This document shows positions 27,692 through 40,176 of a DNA stretch of 64,000 bases, piece by piece. How positions within the stretch are numbered: the first letter of the stretch is position 1; each line of letters begins with the position of its first letter. The notes beneath the pieces are model-generated. The model ran no database searches. It was not told where the DNA came from and saw nothing but the letters and a program-made list of their open reading frames with translations. A program made the position numbers and the translations under genes. The stretch spans positions 2,935,265 through 2,999,264 of the forward strand of contig CM048840.1 in NCBI GenBank assembly GCA_026545765.1, in the 5' to 3' direction. Source of the stretch: Plantago major. Its lineage: Eukaryota; Streptophyta; Magnoliopsida; Lamiales; Plantaginaceae.

Positions 27692-28200
27692 GGGTGATTT
27701 TCATATGGACCCTTGCTTAGATCTTGCAATTACATCTAAGTCCCTGTTAGTCTAACAATAATATGTGAGTACCTTGTTCGATAAATTTAATTACATCTAA
27801 ACCCACGAATTTTACTTTTTGCGAATTAAAACAAGTAAAAGTCATTTTTAACCCTGATGCAATATTGAATTTTGAAAGTGATCAAACAACTTTAATTTTT
27901 GGTGGAGGTCCCTTGGCCTTTCTGGTTTTCCAAAACCTGCACAGAACTATTCAAAAGTTCGATTTAGTCCCTTAAAACTTTTCAAAATTTCAATTTAGGT
28001 CCAAATTAATTTTGAAAAATGCAATATATAGTCCCTGGTCACATCAAATTCCGAAAGGCATGGCAAGTTTCCAAAACATGCAATTCAGTCCCTGCAACAA
28101 ATAAAAGTTTTCCCAAAAACTCATAACATCAATTCATTATCAATCCAGGCCTCTTTCTCCAAAAGCAGTAGGTAGCGGAAGAACAAATGATAATTTCTTT

Positions 28201-28434
28201 ATGCCCAATAAACCAACTCCCCCTTCCCCAATCTGCAATTTACATAAACTTTACCAATCATCATCATCAAACGATAATTTACCAATTCGAAACTTGATCT
28301 TCTCATTCAATTATGACTTCGCCATAATCGGCCAAGCTGTTGCGGAACATCTGCAGATTAATCTTGAATCTGGCACCGGATGTCATCGGTTTTTGGACCA
28401 TCGATCAATTCGAACAGAGAATTGGGTATGTTGA
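28201..28434 (+). other. Open frame in the MULE left arm, possible captured fragment
   Basis: A 77-codon open frame (MPNKPTPPSPICNLH...) lies in the interior of the small Mutator-like element. It is the only non-TIR-like part of the left arm and has higher sequence complexity. I recognise no domain. Pack-MULEs often carry host gene pieces in this position, but capture is only a possibility here. Confidence 0.25.
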
Positions 28435-28474
28435 TTCCGATAGGATTTAAAGAAGAAATCAATTGGGGTATGAA

Positions 28475-30116
28475 TGTCAGGAATATCTGTTTAGATTTTG
28501 ATCAGCAACTTAATGACTTTATCTTAGCTCAGAAAGGTGGTTAGTACTATTGGTTCACTTGAACACTGTAAAAGAGGAAAATCACTGAGTATGTTAGTCT
28601 AGCAAATCTTGTATAGGATGTTAGGTCTCTGAATGTAATTTTTATATCTTTTAAGAAGACCAAGAAGAAGGCATCCGGCAGAAGAGTTCAATAAATTTGA
28701 AGATTTGAAGACTGCACAAGATTGCTGAAGACGAAGGTCATTAGATAACTATGTCCATATATCTTAAAGAAACAAGTGTTTTTCAATAAACAAGTTTTGC
28801 AAAAGATATTTGAGAACACAAGGTTTCTGAACACGAAAAAGTGACCACGAAAATCCACACTCAGATACCTTGGATAAAACTATGTTTCTGGGAAACAATG
28901 TTTCAACATGTATCTGGAGATGTGAAGGTCTCTGGAAAGGGACATGCAATGCTTCAGAAAGCATGCATAGTTCCGTTGGCACTACAGGACAAAAATAGTA
29001 CAATGCAATAAATGCGCAGACAGAGACATCTGAACAAAAGAGGAAATCTCTGAAAAGAGACAAGGTCTTCTACAGTACTATTTTCAGATATCAATAGTTT
29101 GAATTTGAATTGAGCCTAACGGATACTATTCAAACGGCTTCAAATTCAACTATAAATATTACCACTTAAAATGCTTGAAAGACACACTACACCTTGAACT
29201 TACACTGAAAATACCAAGCTTCTCTGATAATACAACTAGTGGTATCTTTCTCTCAAGCATACAAGCCTTCTGCCTACTTACTTTTCAGCTTACAGTTGCG
29301 ACTAAGCTCTTGAATTCTAAGTAGCACGAAAGTTCTAAGTGTCCTGATCCTTAACAAGCATTGCTATCTGTGAAGGAGTTGAATCAAAAGATCAAGTATC
29401 TAAGATTCATTCTCGAGAATATTTAACATAGACTTGGGTCAGTAAAGAACATATCACCACACATTGTGAAGTGTGTTAAGTGACTCTTGTTCAAAAAGGT
29501 AGTATTACATAACTGTAGAAGTTATTAATCTACCAATCTGACAAACTCTTCTTAACCAACACCATACACGGTGTGGAGTACATGAAGTACTTAGTTTGGG
29601 AAACTAAGGAATAACTCCAAGGTTACTGAGCATAGGAAGTACTTAGTTTGGGAAACTAAGGAACAGCTCAAAGGTTTCTGAGTATAGGAAGTACTTGGTT
29701 GGGAGCCGGGGAATAACTCAGGGGAACACTTGGTTGGGAACCTAGTGTATTTAGGAATCAAGAGAAGATATTTGTAAGGTGAACTCAATTATCTGTCTTA
29801 GTGGATTCTAGGTCTGAGAAAGGCCGAAGTGGATTAGTTGAAGGATTACACCACCTTCAGATATCACTATAAACAGACGTGTTATTTACTTCCAGCAATT
29901 TACTTATCGTTCTCTTTATCCTGCTAAGTATTTAAACACATTATATCTTGCTGAGCACGTGCAATTATCACAGAAAAGTCTTCCGCTCTCTGAAATTAAG
30001 TATCAGATATCTTCACAGATATCTGAGAAATTGTGTTTATTGACAAAAGTTGTAAAATACTATTCACCCCCCCCCCCCCCCCCTAGTCTTTTCCTTTGCC
30101 GTTATCTGGACCAACA
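28475..30116 (+). repeat. 5' LTR of the SIRE-like copia
   Basis: It begins TGTCAGGAATATC and ends GGACCAACA. It holds an internal tandem repeat of 52-base period (about 29,584-29,750; GAAGTACTTAGTTTGGGAAA), a poly-C run (about 30,067-30,083) and a TATAAATATTACC segment near 29,151. Confidence 0.92.
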
Positions 30117-30118
30117 AG

Positions 30119-30130
30119 TGGTATCAGAGC
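30119..30130 (+). promoter_or_regulatory. Primer-binding site of the SIRE-like copia
   Basis: TGGTATCAGAGC matches the initiator methionine tRNA 3' end and lies two bases after the 5' LTR, the standard copia arrangement. Confidence 0.92.
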
Positions 30131-30234
30131 AGGAGGTTCACAAGCCTTCTGCACTGAACCTAGATCCCAGATAAGTGCCCGCTAGCTGCTTTTCACCTAC
30201 ACTTGATTTGTTTGTTAAGTGTGATTGCTGCAGG

Positions 30235-32430
30235 ATGTCTTTAAGTGACGCTCCAATTCTCAAGCCAGAGAACTATGAGAAATGGAAGAACAACATGATG
30301 CTCCACCTAGAAGCTATCAGCGACGAAATGATCGACGTGATAAAGAATGGCCCCATAGTCATTCAACAACTCAAGCAGGTCATAGAGGTTTCTAATGGTA
30401 GAGACAGAGAACCAAGTGGTGGTTCCTCCGCAGACGAATCGTCGACCGATTGGAAGACCTACTTGTTGATACGAAAATATGTCCAATCCGTCATAGACGC
30501 CTTTTGAACGAATCCTAAGGCGTCCCAAGTTGTTTATGAGTCCGGCCCGGAGGTCCGACCCTAATCCCCCGATGAGTCTGACCCGCCCAGGTTTAAAGGG
30601 ACAGGAGGGCCCAGAGGGTAGTAGATCCGACCCTGCCAATGGTCCGTAACCATGGGGTCTGACCCGGACACCCATCCGGACTCAAAACAACAACCTCACA
30701 AGCAACCAAGTGAACTGGCACTAGAGAGTAAGGAGGTCCGAGGCACAAGGTCCGAATGAAAGGTACTTGACAAACTGAGAAGAGTATCTTATGGGTAACC
30801 CGGTACGGTCCGGACCAAGCGTCCGGACCTGTCTCTTCGGACCTTAACCCGCAGCAGACTGCATCAAATCCTCTAATACTCTCACGTTAATGACTAAACT
30901 ACCCCTGAAAGCCCAAAGTGGAATGGGGCAAGTGTCATTAATGGGCCATGGGCCTATTGAAGCCTTGGTGGCTCAATCTAGGCCTTACACTTGGCACGAT
31001 TTGGTGGAACCCTCCCATTTTGGGAGAAGTCTATATATATGGCACACATTCGCATAATAATGGTAAGACACAATCGCTTCTCATTCCCGATAATTGTACC
31101 GAGTAGATCCTCACTCTCTCGCAAGTAAAGTCTCCTTCCGGTTTGACACCACGCAAACCGGGTATAAGGTTCTAACCCCCTCCTCCAAGCTACTTGTGTA
31201 GGTCCTCATGTGTCGCCTCTTATCAGTACGACGGTTCTTACAGGCTTCTGCTATTTGTTCCTTACGAGCTAGGTGGTCTAGATACTCAGGGTAAAGGAGA
31301 ACAAGGGAAATTCATTTAAGTGTTCGGGGGACTTTGCCCTCGACACTACTGCTCAAGTTGTTTATGAACCAAAGCCCAGAGAGCTCTAGACATCTGAAGA
31401 TGCCAAGAGAAATCGACTGGACGGTCAGGCTCGTAATATAATCATACATTCCACTCCATAGCACATACAGTGTAAACTGTAGGGTGCAAAAATGGAGAAA
31501 GTGGCCTGGCAACTGATTGAAGAAATCTGTGCCGGCACTGAGAAAACAAAGGAAAATAAGTTCGAAGTTTTGAAGCTCAAATTCCAAAACTTTAAACAAG
31601 GTCCCACAGAGACTCTTGAAGAACTAGATTTCCGATTTACAACACCGATGAGTGAAATGGTTGCACCTGGTGAAAGTGAGAGATACTCTGAAAAGGTTAA
31701 GACTATCGTGAGAAGCTTGAATCAAAACTGGGAACATACTCAGTACTTTTATTTCAACCAAGGAATGCCAAATATCACTCTAGTAGAACTCTTTACTCAC
31801 TTAGCTACTGTCAACTATGAAACTACTCAGAGAGAACAAATGATTGCTGAGAAAGTTCACAATGTTGCTTTAGTAACACAAGGTACTTCTAAAAAGAAGG
31901 ATACCAAAGAAATGACTGAGGAAGATGCTTTTGCTGTGAAGCAAATGAGAAAATATGTCAGTCGGGAGATTGAGAGAAGAAAAGCCAAAGAGAAGCTGAA
32001 AAAGCATCTAGGCTCGAACTATCACCAATTACAAAATATGTAATTGTCAAGCTCATTTGAATATCTTACCGACAAGCATCTAATACTGAGGAAGCAGAAA
32101 TCGAAAACGATATGTTTCTATTGTCAGAAACCTGGTCATTTTAAAAGAGACTGTCCTGTTTTCAATAAGCTAAAGACAGGTGACAAGAAAGATAGAAGAA
32201 ACTTCAAGAGAGGTCAAAGAGCTATGTTCACTGAAGAAAGGAAAAAGATTCAAATCCAACTGGATGCTCTTGATATTGAGTCAGAATCTGAGGAAGAAGA
32301 CTCAGATGACTCCAAACTACCTTCACCAGAATTATGTGGCATCACTCATGAATTGATTGACTTTGGTCAAAAGAAAAGGGAATTAATGTGGGGTTCTTTG
32401 AGAGATCTATTCAGATTGCTCCAACTTTGA
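30235..32430 (+). pseudogene. gag region of the SIRE-like copia
   Basis: It begins MSLSDAPILKPENYEKWKNNM, a typical SIRE-type gag start, and includes the CFYCQKPGHFKRDC zinc knuckle near 32,115-32,160. It is interrupted by the 814-base insert at 30,540-31,353. Gag would form the particle shell and bind RNA. Confidence 0.8.
30540..31353 (+). mobile_element. Unclassified 814-base insertion in the SIRE-like gag
   Basis: A 14-base duplication, CAAGTTGTTTATGA, flanks it (30,526-30,539 and 31,354-31,367). The insert is GC-richer than its surroundings, repeats GTCCGG/GGTCCGA motifs, has a TATATATAT stretch near 31,032 and shows LTR-like downstream sequence, but no TG/CA ends, inverted ends or poly(A). 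The duplication length fits a target-primed retroelement better than an LTR element. Orientation is guessed from the TATA-like stretch. Confidence 0.6.
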
Positions 32431-33663
32431 GCCTTGCCTAATGGCTGACAAGGTTACCAACATTTCTCAATTCATAGACTATGAGAGTGATGAGGAATAA
32501 ATCAGAGATCTAGAATATCTCAGAAGAGAACTTGATCTCTACAAAAGAGAATTTCATATGGTCCGAGCTAGAGCCGAAATTTTTGAAGAAGAAAAGAATT
32601 CTCTTAAAAAGGAAAATTTACAATTACTGAAGATATCTGAGAAAAAGGATGCCGAAAATGCATTTCTCAAAGCACAGATATCTGAGACGGAGAAGTCACA
32701 CAGAAAGGCAATGGAAATACTCCAAAGGAATATAAAGATCTTCTTTCTAAAAATGAGGAACTCAAAAAGAAAGAACTATCTTTTCTATCCTATGCCAAAG
32801 CTAGTGACACTCTTACTGAAGTACACTCTTATTTAAGAGATCCTTCAGAAAAGGGAGGACTTGGGCTGGACACACAAACAAATAATTCTACCACTCTGAA
32901 TAAGAGTGATGAAAGAATAACATTTGTTAGTGCTCAGCAAGACGGTTCCCAAACAACCTATAGCATTAGTCAGAAAGCTAAGGCCGTTGACAAAGGAAAG
33001 GCAGTTGCGACCAAACCTTTGTGGGAAAAACAAGTCCAAAAGAAAACTGTTGGGAACGCTTTTGTAAAGAAACATAACACTGAAAAGTGTAGTCACCCAC
33101 AGTGCTATGTCTCTCAAAAAGGAAAAATTGTTGGAGCAAGCAAATTTTCAAACATCACGTTTTCTGGAAAGAAAGACGTTCCAGAGACTAGCAGAGCTGC
33201 TGAGAAGAGAACTCAGATAGCACCAGGGGCTCGAAATGGCATTGGCTATAAAGCTATCGGGAAACAACTTGCTCGTGAGTATAAGCAAGAGCAAGAACGA
33301 TGGATTAAAGCCAGAATTGCGCATAGCAATCATCAGAAGTGGAAGAAAGAACAGGCTTTGACCACTCTGAATGCCAGGGCTAGAAGAAATCTGGCAAGGA
33401 AAGCTAAGTTCGCTGAAAAGAAGACTCAACAATCTGACAGGTATCTGAAAGCACTACGAGGAGCACCAAAGAACGCACCAAAAAGGAAAATAATTCTTAA
33501 TAATGATAATACCACTCATTCACATAGAATTCCTCCTTGTGTTCCTAATAGACAAAAACATGTTCCTAAGAAATATATACAAAAATAGATTCCTACTGGA
33601 AGATTGTTTAGTCCAGATGGTTTCATTATTGAAATGAGAACTTAAACTCCTATTTCCTGTTTT

Positions 33664-36600
33664 GTGCAGAACACTCCAAGGAAGAATCCTACATGGCATT
33701 TTGATAGTGGATGTGGGAAGCACATGACAGGAGAAAAAGCAAATATGGTCAACTACAAAGTTTGCAATACTGGACCAGATATCAGATTTGCTGGAGGAGA
33801 AATAAATCCAACTGTAGGATTTGGAGATCTGAAAATGGGAGCCCTTACAATCTCTGGTGTACTTCATGTAAAGGGACTGAAATATAATCTGCTAAGCATG
33901 AGTCAATTTGCTGACAAGGGGTTCTCAGTAAAGATCAAATAAAAATTTTGCAAACTGATTGACAATGAGTCAAAGCAGACAGTCTTGGTTGCTAGGCGGA
34001 AAGGAAGTCTTTATGTTGCTGACTGGGCATCTTCCACAACTGAAGAATGTCTCATGGTGATTCAATCTGGCCACACTGAAGAAAATTGGCTATGGCATAA
34101 AAGAATGAGTCACTTGAACTTCAAAACTCTGAACAAGCTAGCCAAGAAAGAATTGGTGGTTGGTTTACCCAAAATGGCATATAGAAAAGATGGTATATGC
34201 TCAGCCTTCCAAATGGGAAAACAATCCAAAATATCTTTCAAGTCTAAAACTAGACACTCCAGTGAAAGGCCACCGCAAATGTTACATATGGATCTTTTTG
34301 AATCCTCTGTAACTAGCTATGCAGGAAAGAAGTATGGTCTGGTTGTTGTTAATGATTACTCAAGATTCACTTGGGTTGTTTTTCCAAACAAAAATCTGAT
34401 GCAAGGGTTGAAATACCCAACTTGCTGAATAAGCTTGAAGTCATGAAAAATGACAAGGTATCTGTAATCAGAACAGACCATGGTACTGAGTTTGTGAACC
34501 AGTACATAAAAGAGTTTTGTACCTGCAAAGGTATACAACATCAACTATCTTCAATAAGGACACCACAACAAAATGGTGTTGCTGAAAGGAAGAATAGGAC
34601 CCTAAAAGAAGCAGCAAGAACAATGCTTGCTGACACTGAAATAAGTGAAATCTATTGGGTTGAAGCTGTTAACACAGCCTGCTACACTCAAAATAGATGT
34701 TTGATTAACAAACACCATGACAAAACTCCTTATGAACTTTTGATTGGTAGACCCTATAGTATCAAACATCTAAGGGTGTTTGGTGCAGATGTTTTGTTCT
34801 TAACAATGGAAAAGAATACTTGAGAACATTTCAACCAAAAGTAGATGAATGAGTATTTCTTGGTTATTCTCTGAATAGCAAAGCCTACAGAATCTACAAC
34901 AAAAGAACGCAAAAAATTGAAGAATCTGTTCATGTAGTTTTCTATGAAGGAAACCAGAAAGTACCCTTGAATGAAGAACTCTCAGATAGGTTCAAAGAAC
35001 TAATGTTAAAAGATTCTGAAGAAGAATCCTCATAAGGAAACAATTCTGTCATTCACTTAGAGGATGACTCTGACGATGAAAAGCAATCATTGCTTAGTAA
35101 CAACCAGATGACTCTAAGACATGATGAAGAATTTCCTATGAGAATTCCAAAAATGGAACAGGTTACCGAGAATCTTCATCATGAAGAGGTTTCTGAGAAT
35201 GAGATTGCTGAAAATCCAATCCCAGATATCTCTAACAATGAAAAAGTGTTAGATATCTATGGCATTTCCGGTGTGAAAGATATCTCAGATACTGAACAAG
35301 TATCTTGTCAGGATCATAATAATTCACATTCAGATCAAAATGATATCAATCCTACTAGTTCAAAACCCATTATAAAATGGATAAGAGATCATCCTGCCAA
35401 GAATGTGATTGGTCCTTTAGACCAAGGGGTTTGAACTAGGAGAGCAATTGTTGGAAATGCAGACTCTCTCTATGGATGTTTCATCTCAAACATTGAACCA
35501 AAAATATAAAAGAAGCATTGAAAGATCAAGATTGGATCTCTGCAATGAAAGAAGGGTTGGATCAATTTGAGAGAAACAAAGTCTGGAAACTGGTTCCATT
35601 TGTTGATGGAATATCTGTAATTGAAACCAAGTGGGTTTTCAGGAACAAAATGAATGAGTCTGGTGAAATAACCAGAAACAAAGCAAGGTTGGTTGCCAAG
35701 GGATTCACCCAGACTGAAGGACTAGATTTTGATGAGTCATATGCTCCAGTTGCAAGATTGGATGCAATTAGACTATTTCTAGCCTTTGTAGCTCATAATG
35801 ACTTTAGAGTTTATCAAATGGATGTCAAAAGTGCATTTCTAAACGGTGAACTTGCTGAGGAAGTCTATGTTGAACAACCACCAGGCTTTGAAGTTTCCAC
35901 AAAAAGTAGAATGGTTTATAAGCTTCAGAAAGCTCTGTATGGACTGAAACAGGCTCCAAGAGCATGGTATGATACTTTAGCCAAATACTTGCTAGAAAGT
36001 GGCTTCAAGAAAGGAGATGTTGATAAAACGCTCTTTACTTTGAACCATGAAGGGAAACTACTTTTAGTTCAAGTATATGTTGATGACATTATATTTGGAT
36101 CTAAAGACAAGCAACTTTGTGAAGACTTTGCTGAGCTCATGAAAAGTAAATTTGAGATGAGCATGATGGCAGAATTGAACTACTTCCTAAGATTGCAAGT
36201 CAAGCAACTTAATGATGGAATATTCGTTAGTCAAACAAAGTATGCAAAAGATATGCTCAACAAGTTTAATCTAAAGCCTCCTGAAAAGAATGCAAAGATA
36301 CCTATGAGCATAGGAACCAAGATGACCTATACTGAATCTGATAAGAGTGTTGAAGAACACAAGTATAGGAAATTGATTGGGTCTCTACTATACCTCACTG
36401 CAAGTAGACCTGATATTCAATATGCAGTTGGAGTGTGTGCTAGATTTCAGACAAATCCAATGCAATCACACTACAACATTGCTATGAAAATATTAAGGTA
36501 TGTAAAAGGTACTGTAGAAGTTGGATTGTGGTATCCAAAAGACAATGGATTGAGTTTAGTTGGCTATTCTGATGCTGACTATGCTGGATCATTGCTTGAT

Positions 36601-37047
36601 AGAAAAAGCACTTCAGGAACTTGTCAATTTCTTGGTGCCAGACTAATATCATGGTTCAACAAGAAACAAAACACAATTGCCACATCTACAACAGAGGCTG
36701 AATATATTGCTGCTGGGTGTTGTGCTTCACAGATATTGTGGATACAACAACAACTCAGAGACTATGAGATCAATGAAGAGAAAACTCCTATTTTCTGTGA
36801 CAACACAAGTTATATTGCCATAACTCAGAATCCTAAGTTTCATGCAAGAACAAAGCACATTGATGTTAGACACCACTTCATTAGAGACCATGTTGAAAAA
36901 GGCAATATAGAGATACTCAAAATTGGTACTGAAGACCAACTTGCAGATATCTTTACAAAGCCTTTGCAAGAAAGAAGGTTCTTAACCTTGAGACATAGTC
37001 TTGGGTTAATGGAGCTACCGAAGGAACAGAAAAGTTGTAATCTCTGA
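33664..37047 (+). pseudogene. pol region of the SIRE-like copia
   Basis: Protease (WHFDSGCGKHMTG, about 33,690), integrase (about 33,985-34,830, with MDLFES and the QQNGVAERKN motif) and reverse transcriptase/RNase H (35,518-37,047, with YVDDIIFGS and the C-terminal LADIFTKPL motif). The last part is a single long open frame and is the best preserved piece of the element. Confidence 0.88.
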
Positions 37048-37985
37048 GTCAGAAACTCAGAAGGGAGAAAGATATCTGGAACGGGTATCCAGATATCTAA
37101 GGCAAAAAGGTATTTGAGTCAGGAACTCATATACTAAAAGGAGCTAAAAGTGTGAGTGAGATAGGAACTCAGTATGACTAAGAAGGGAAAAGAAGAGATA
37201 AGATATCTGGAACGGGAATCCAGAATATCAAAGACAAAAGGTGAAACACATAGCAAAAAGATATCTGAGACGGGTACTCATATATCAAAGGTTAAAGGGT
37301 AAAATGGCTATTTGAAGATTTACAGGCGGTACTCAGATATCTAGATCACTCAGTGAGGGAGAACACAAAAGAAGAAAGTAGTACAACTATCTGTAGTCAA
37401 CTACTCTCTCGTGTTTTGTATTATTTCCATATTTGTGAAATATGTGAACAGATGTATTGTTTGAAGATAAATTCATAAAACAAAACTGTCCCTTAGTCAC
37501 ACAGAAGAAATGTGATTCAGATAGCTACTCGCCAAAGTTCATTAATTGGGCACGATTACATGAAGTGATTGTGATAATTGCTGGAAAAGCAATCCCAGCC
37601 CTTGATGAAATAAAGTTCCAAATTCAACGGCCAAGATTTAATCTCGCTAATAAGTAGTGGACTATAAAAACAGTTATGGCCCACTAGCATTTAATGCAAA
37701 GTAGTTTTCACCCACGTCTTTCTGCACGTACACAGATACATATGCACAAAATAAATTTGTATGTATGTCTGTTGAGATTTGCGTTGCTATATATATAGGA
37801 TTTTGGCAAAAGAATTCACTTTTGCTCAATTCTACATTTGCACTTGCATAAAAACAGCAAAAATTCCCAAATTCCCTGCAAATCTTCACTGCAAATACTG
37901 ACTCCTACTTAGTTTTTCTGCAAAGAATCACTAATCTCCTACCTTAATCTCTTCTCGATTTTCAAAAATTTCACTATTTATAGAG
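37048..37985 (+). repeat. Spacer with recurrent AGATATCT palindromes after pol
   Basis: About 37,050-37,350 repeats short units that combine an AGATATCT palindrome with a GAACGGGTATCC- or GACGGGTACTC-like phrase, about six times with variation. The same palindrome recurs in the LTR and other parts of this element. No coding region is supported here. Confidence 0.6.
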
Positions 37986-38605
37986 ATGGCTCCAAAACGT
38001 GCTCTTACCCAGAAATCCCAGGCTACTACCTCTGTTACTGCTGAAAAGCAAGCACCAGTGCTGGTTATAACAAATAATTGGTTGATAGGAGACTTCAATC
38101 CTGATCATTGGACTTCAAATCACAGGATGATTTTGGGTGGTGCCATGATTGAGGAATACTTAGTTGTTGCTATTGAAAACCTGGCTGATAGGAAATTGAT
38201 TGTTGGTATGCTTGAAAAGGCACAAATCAAGGGTTTCCTGTCTGCTATTCCTAGTGGAATTTCTTCACTGGATGGGTTGGAATTCTATAACAATTCTAGG
38301 ATTATTTCATGTGTTTCTGAAGGCACTGAGATAGTGTCTATAAAATCAAAAGTTCAAGGAAAGACATCCTTTTGAACTTGACAACTTTCTGTGAGTTGTT
38401 TGAACTTCAAAATCTTGGAAATGATTTTGAAATAAACACCAAGGATGATGATCTCCTTGAAGGTGTGAAACAACTATACAGTGATGTGTATGATCTTGAA
38501 AAATCAGATACACCCATCGACTTCAAACTTGCTGACATCAGAAGGAGACATCTGTTGGTTCACTAGGATGTGTTGGCATACATTCTTCACAGATGCTTTG
38601 ATGGT

Positions 38606-40176
38606 TGATGAGTCGATTTTACATCGTCTCATTCGGTCTTTTTTACCATCTTATTGCCATTCTCAAGTATAGTTTTTATGTGTATTATTGGTGTTTTGTT
38701 ACATTTTTGTGTTTTGTAGGTGTTTGGTGAAAACACATTAAAACAAGGGCTAAAACAGAACATTTAATGCATTAATGAAAGAATAGAAGTTTCTGGACCT
38801 GAAAGTTGGTTGAAAAAGGAGTTGATCGGTCGAAACGGAAGTGGATTCGGAGTTCGGACGAAGATTTTAAAGCTGTTTAAGTGAAAGCGTGCGAAATTTG
38901 AACTACAATGGAGCAGCTTTGGAATTTTGGATATAACTTTTGCATATGAACTCCGATTGACCTGATCTTGGTTTCCACACGTAGATAAGACCAAGAGCTA
39001 CAACTTTGAAGAAGGAATCATTTCCAAATTCCGACGTTTAGATATTCAAAAAGGCAAAAAACCGGTGCAAGAGGAAACTGGCGACGCCAGAAGTCAGACT
39101 GGCGTCCGCCAGTAACATTCTGTAAGTGGCTGGCGACGCTAGTTGCCTTTTTGGGCCATTTTTGGTCTGTTTTCGACCCAAAACGTGATTTTGAGCGTTT
39201 TTCACTATATATAACCTATTTTCTTGATCTTTTAGACATAACTTCATTATTATTCTTCTCTTCTTATTGCTTTTCGACCTAGAACCTTTCCAAGGAAATT
39301 ACCTACCTATTATTGGAGGTAATTGAACCGTTTATCTTGTAATCCGATGATTGACATTGATTGGAAGATTATCTACATAGCTTTTCGCATCGATTCGTTT
39401 CAGTTCTTCAATTCTACCTGGGCTTGTGACAATGAAGGGTAAAATTGTATCAATCCTCTCGAATCTTTGTTTCTTGCTTTAGATTATGTTTGGAGCCTGT
39501 TTATGTACAATATAGATTATGACTTTGCATAATTTGAGTAGCTAAACACCCCAATTATGGGGTGGTGACTGATTCAATTCATGCTAGCTAGGGTTCATGA
39601 GATTCGAAGTGCATCGGGTTTAGATTAATCGCATATCTTCCTATTACGTTTGATGCCCAATCCATCAATATCACTGTTAGATTAAGCATTTGATCCTTGG
39701 CAACCAAAACGTTTTTCGTCTTGCTTCAATCTAACAGTTAGTTGCAAACAGTAATAGTAGGATTAGCTAGATTGATTGTAGCCTAGTGGAATTGACACCT
39801 CCACTAGTGCTATTCGTTTTTGAACTCAAGATTGTGACAACTTGCGTAATATATCCTGTGAATCGTATGTATCCTGCTAGCTATCTTGTTTCACGTTACC
39901 ACTCCATAATTCTCCTTATTCATATCATCGTCATTTAGATAAATCTGTTTTCTAGTTAGATTGCATAAGTAGATAGATAATATAGAACAAATTCGCTGCC
40001 GAAGCAAACAAACTCTTTACTACTTTCTTTATTGTAATTACTATTCGTAAACAAGACTCAGCTTAGTTAAGTCCGAGACCGACCTCGGGGTTAACTCCAC
40101 TACACTACAAGTTTTCGTAGTGTTGAGGATTAACTCTTGGCTTAAAACAAATTTAGAACTTTGATTTGACACATCA
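38606..40176 (+). mobile_element. Solo LTR, 1.57 kb
   Basis: It starts TGATGAGTCGATTTTACATC and ends TTGATTTGACACATCA (TG...CA). ATGGT lies on both sides (38,601-38,605 and 40,177-40,181). No internal coding or second LTR is present, so it is a solo LTR left by recombination. A TATATATAA motif near 39,207 supports plus orientation. The GCCAG-rich inverted motifs at about 39,075-39,145 are internal hairpins. Size and style suggest a Ty3/gypsy LTR; the family is undetermined. Confidence 0.85.
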
